This document shows, piece by piece, positions 63,680 to 64,000 of a stretch of 64,000 bases of DNA. Source of the DNA: Fasciola hepatica (Eukaryota; Platyhelminthes; Trematoda; Plagiorchiida; Fasciolidae); assembly GCA_948099385.1 (NCBI GenBank), contig CANUEZ040000020.1:11797501-11861500 (forward strand), in the 5' to 3' direction. The notes under the pieces are model-generated. The model was not told where the DNA came from, ran no database searches, and was given only the letters and a program-made list of their open reading frames with translations. The translations under genes and the position numbers were made by a program. Position 1 is the stretch's first letter; the number at the start of each line of letters is the position of its first letter.

Positions 63680-64000
63680 TTGTACCAATTTGCACAAAAG
63701 ATGATAAGTCCTCGTCAAAACCACCGAGGAATTAGCTTGGTCACCGGCGTTAATTTCCGGCGACTGTTCAACACTCGCGATTGGTGTACACGTCATAATC
63801 AAGCCAATTTCCAACGCGGCCGTGTTGGTATCAACCACATCAATATCATACGACATGGTTTAGGGCAGAGACACAACTTTCACCGACACACAATATCCAT
63901 CTTTCTTGATCTGAGAATGGCATTCGACTGAGTCGATCTCACACAATTCTCTGGCACTCCTCTTGTTCAAAGGTTCATCAGAGAAATTCATTTCTTTCAA
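63680..64000 (+). pseudogene. RTE-like copy 8, RT fragment cut by window end
   Basis: Plus strand: QNHRGISLVTG (63718; family NHRGISL), QANFQRGRVGINHI (family QAGFRPGRGCIDQI) and motif A IFLDLRMAFD followed by a stop and VDL. The reading continues to the window edge. Substitutions at the conserved GRGC residues and the stop after motif A indicate a dead copy. Confidence 0.7.

Overview
This is eukaryotic DNA, most likely from a parasitic flatworm (Platyhelminthes; a tapeworm is my best guess, but the species is not determined). The evidence is the mix of elements: RTE-like and CR1-like non-LTR retrotransposons, a BEL/Pao element, a Tc1/mariner relic, tRNA-derived SINEs, and two retroposon fragments with hammerhead-ribozyme cores, one close to the schistosome SM-alpha type. 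The one host gene I can reconstruct has 35-39 nt introns, a size known from flatworms. There are no bacterial operons, ribosome binding sites or CRISPR arrays. Most long open frames are transposon remains or shadows of them.

Host gene. A divergent tropomyosin gene lies on the + strand from 29301 to 60110. I rebuilt it from eight exons. All introns are GT-AG and the frame stays open for 241 residues. Exon lengths are 114, 134, 118, 71, 76, 60, 70 and 83 nt. Seven of these equal the classic animal tropomyosin exons 1a, 3, 4, 5, 6, 8 and 9. The 126-nt exon 2 has no counterpart, and exon 7 is 60 instead of 63 nt. The first five exons are packed into 0.66 kb. The last three are separated by introns of 9.6 kb, 20 kb and 349 nt.

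Layout. 0-5.3 kb: mostly unassigned, with an SM-alpha-like SINE near 1 kb. 5.3-14.4 kb: an old CR1-type relic followed by a better preserved CR1-like element with a complete ORF1 and a frame-shifted ORF2. 14.4-24 kb: unassigned sequence, a minus-strand BEL/Pao relic (17.9-21.1 kb) and a decayed second copy of the CR1-like family (22.7-24.0 kb). 24-29 kb: a diverged tandem repeat and the 3' end of a different CR1 family. 29.3-60.1 kb: the tropomyosin gene, whose two large introns hold at least eight RTE-like copies or fragments, several nested. One of them is intact (1109 codons, 54.6-57.9 kb). 60-64 kb: tropomyosin 3' region, a SINE, a Tc1/mariner relic and an RTE fragment cut by the window end.

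How it works together. The retrotransposons encode their own endonuclease and reverse transcriptase. Only the RTE copy at 54.6-57.9 kb looks able to make its protein. The SINEs would depend on such enzymes. Nearly all long RTE copies in the tropomyosin introns run antisense to the gene, as expected if sense insertions are removed by selection.
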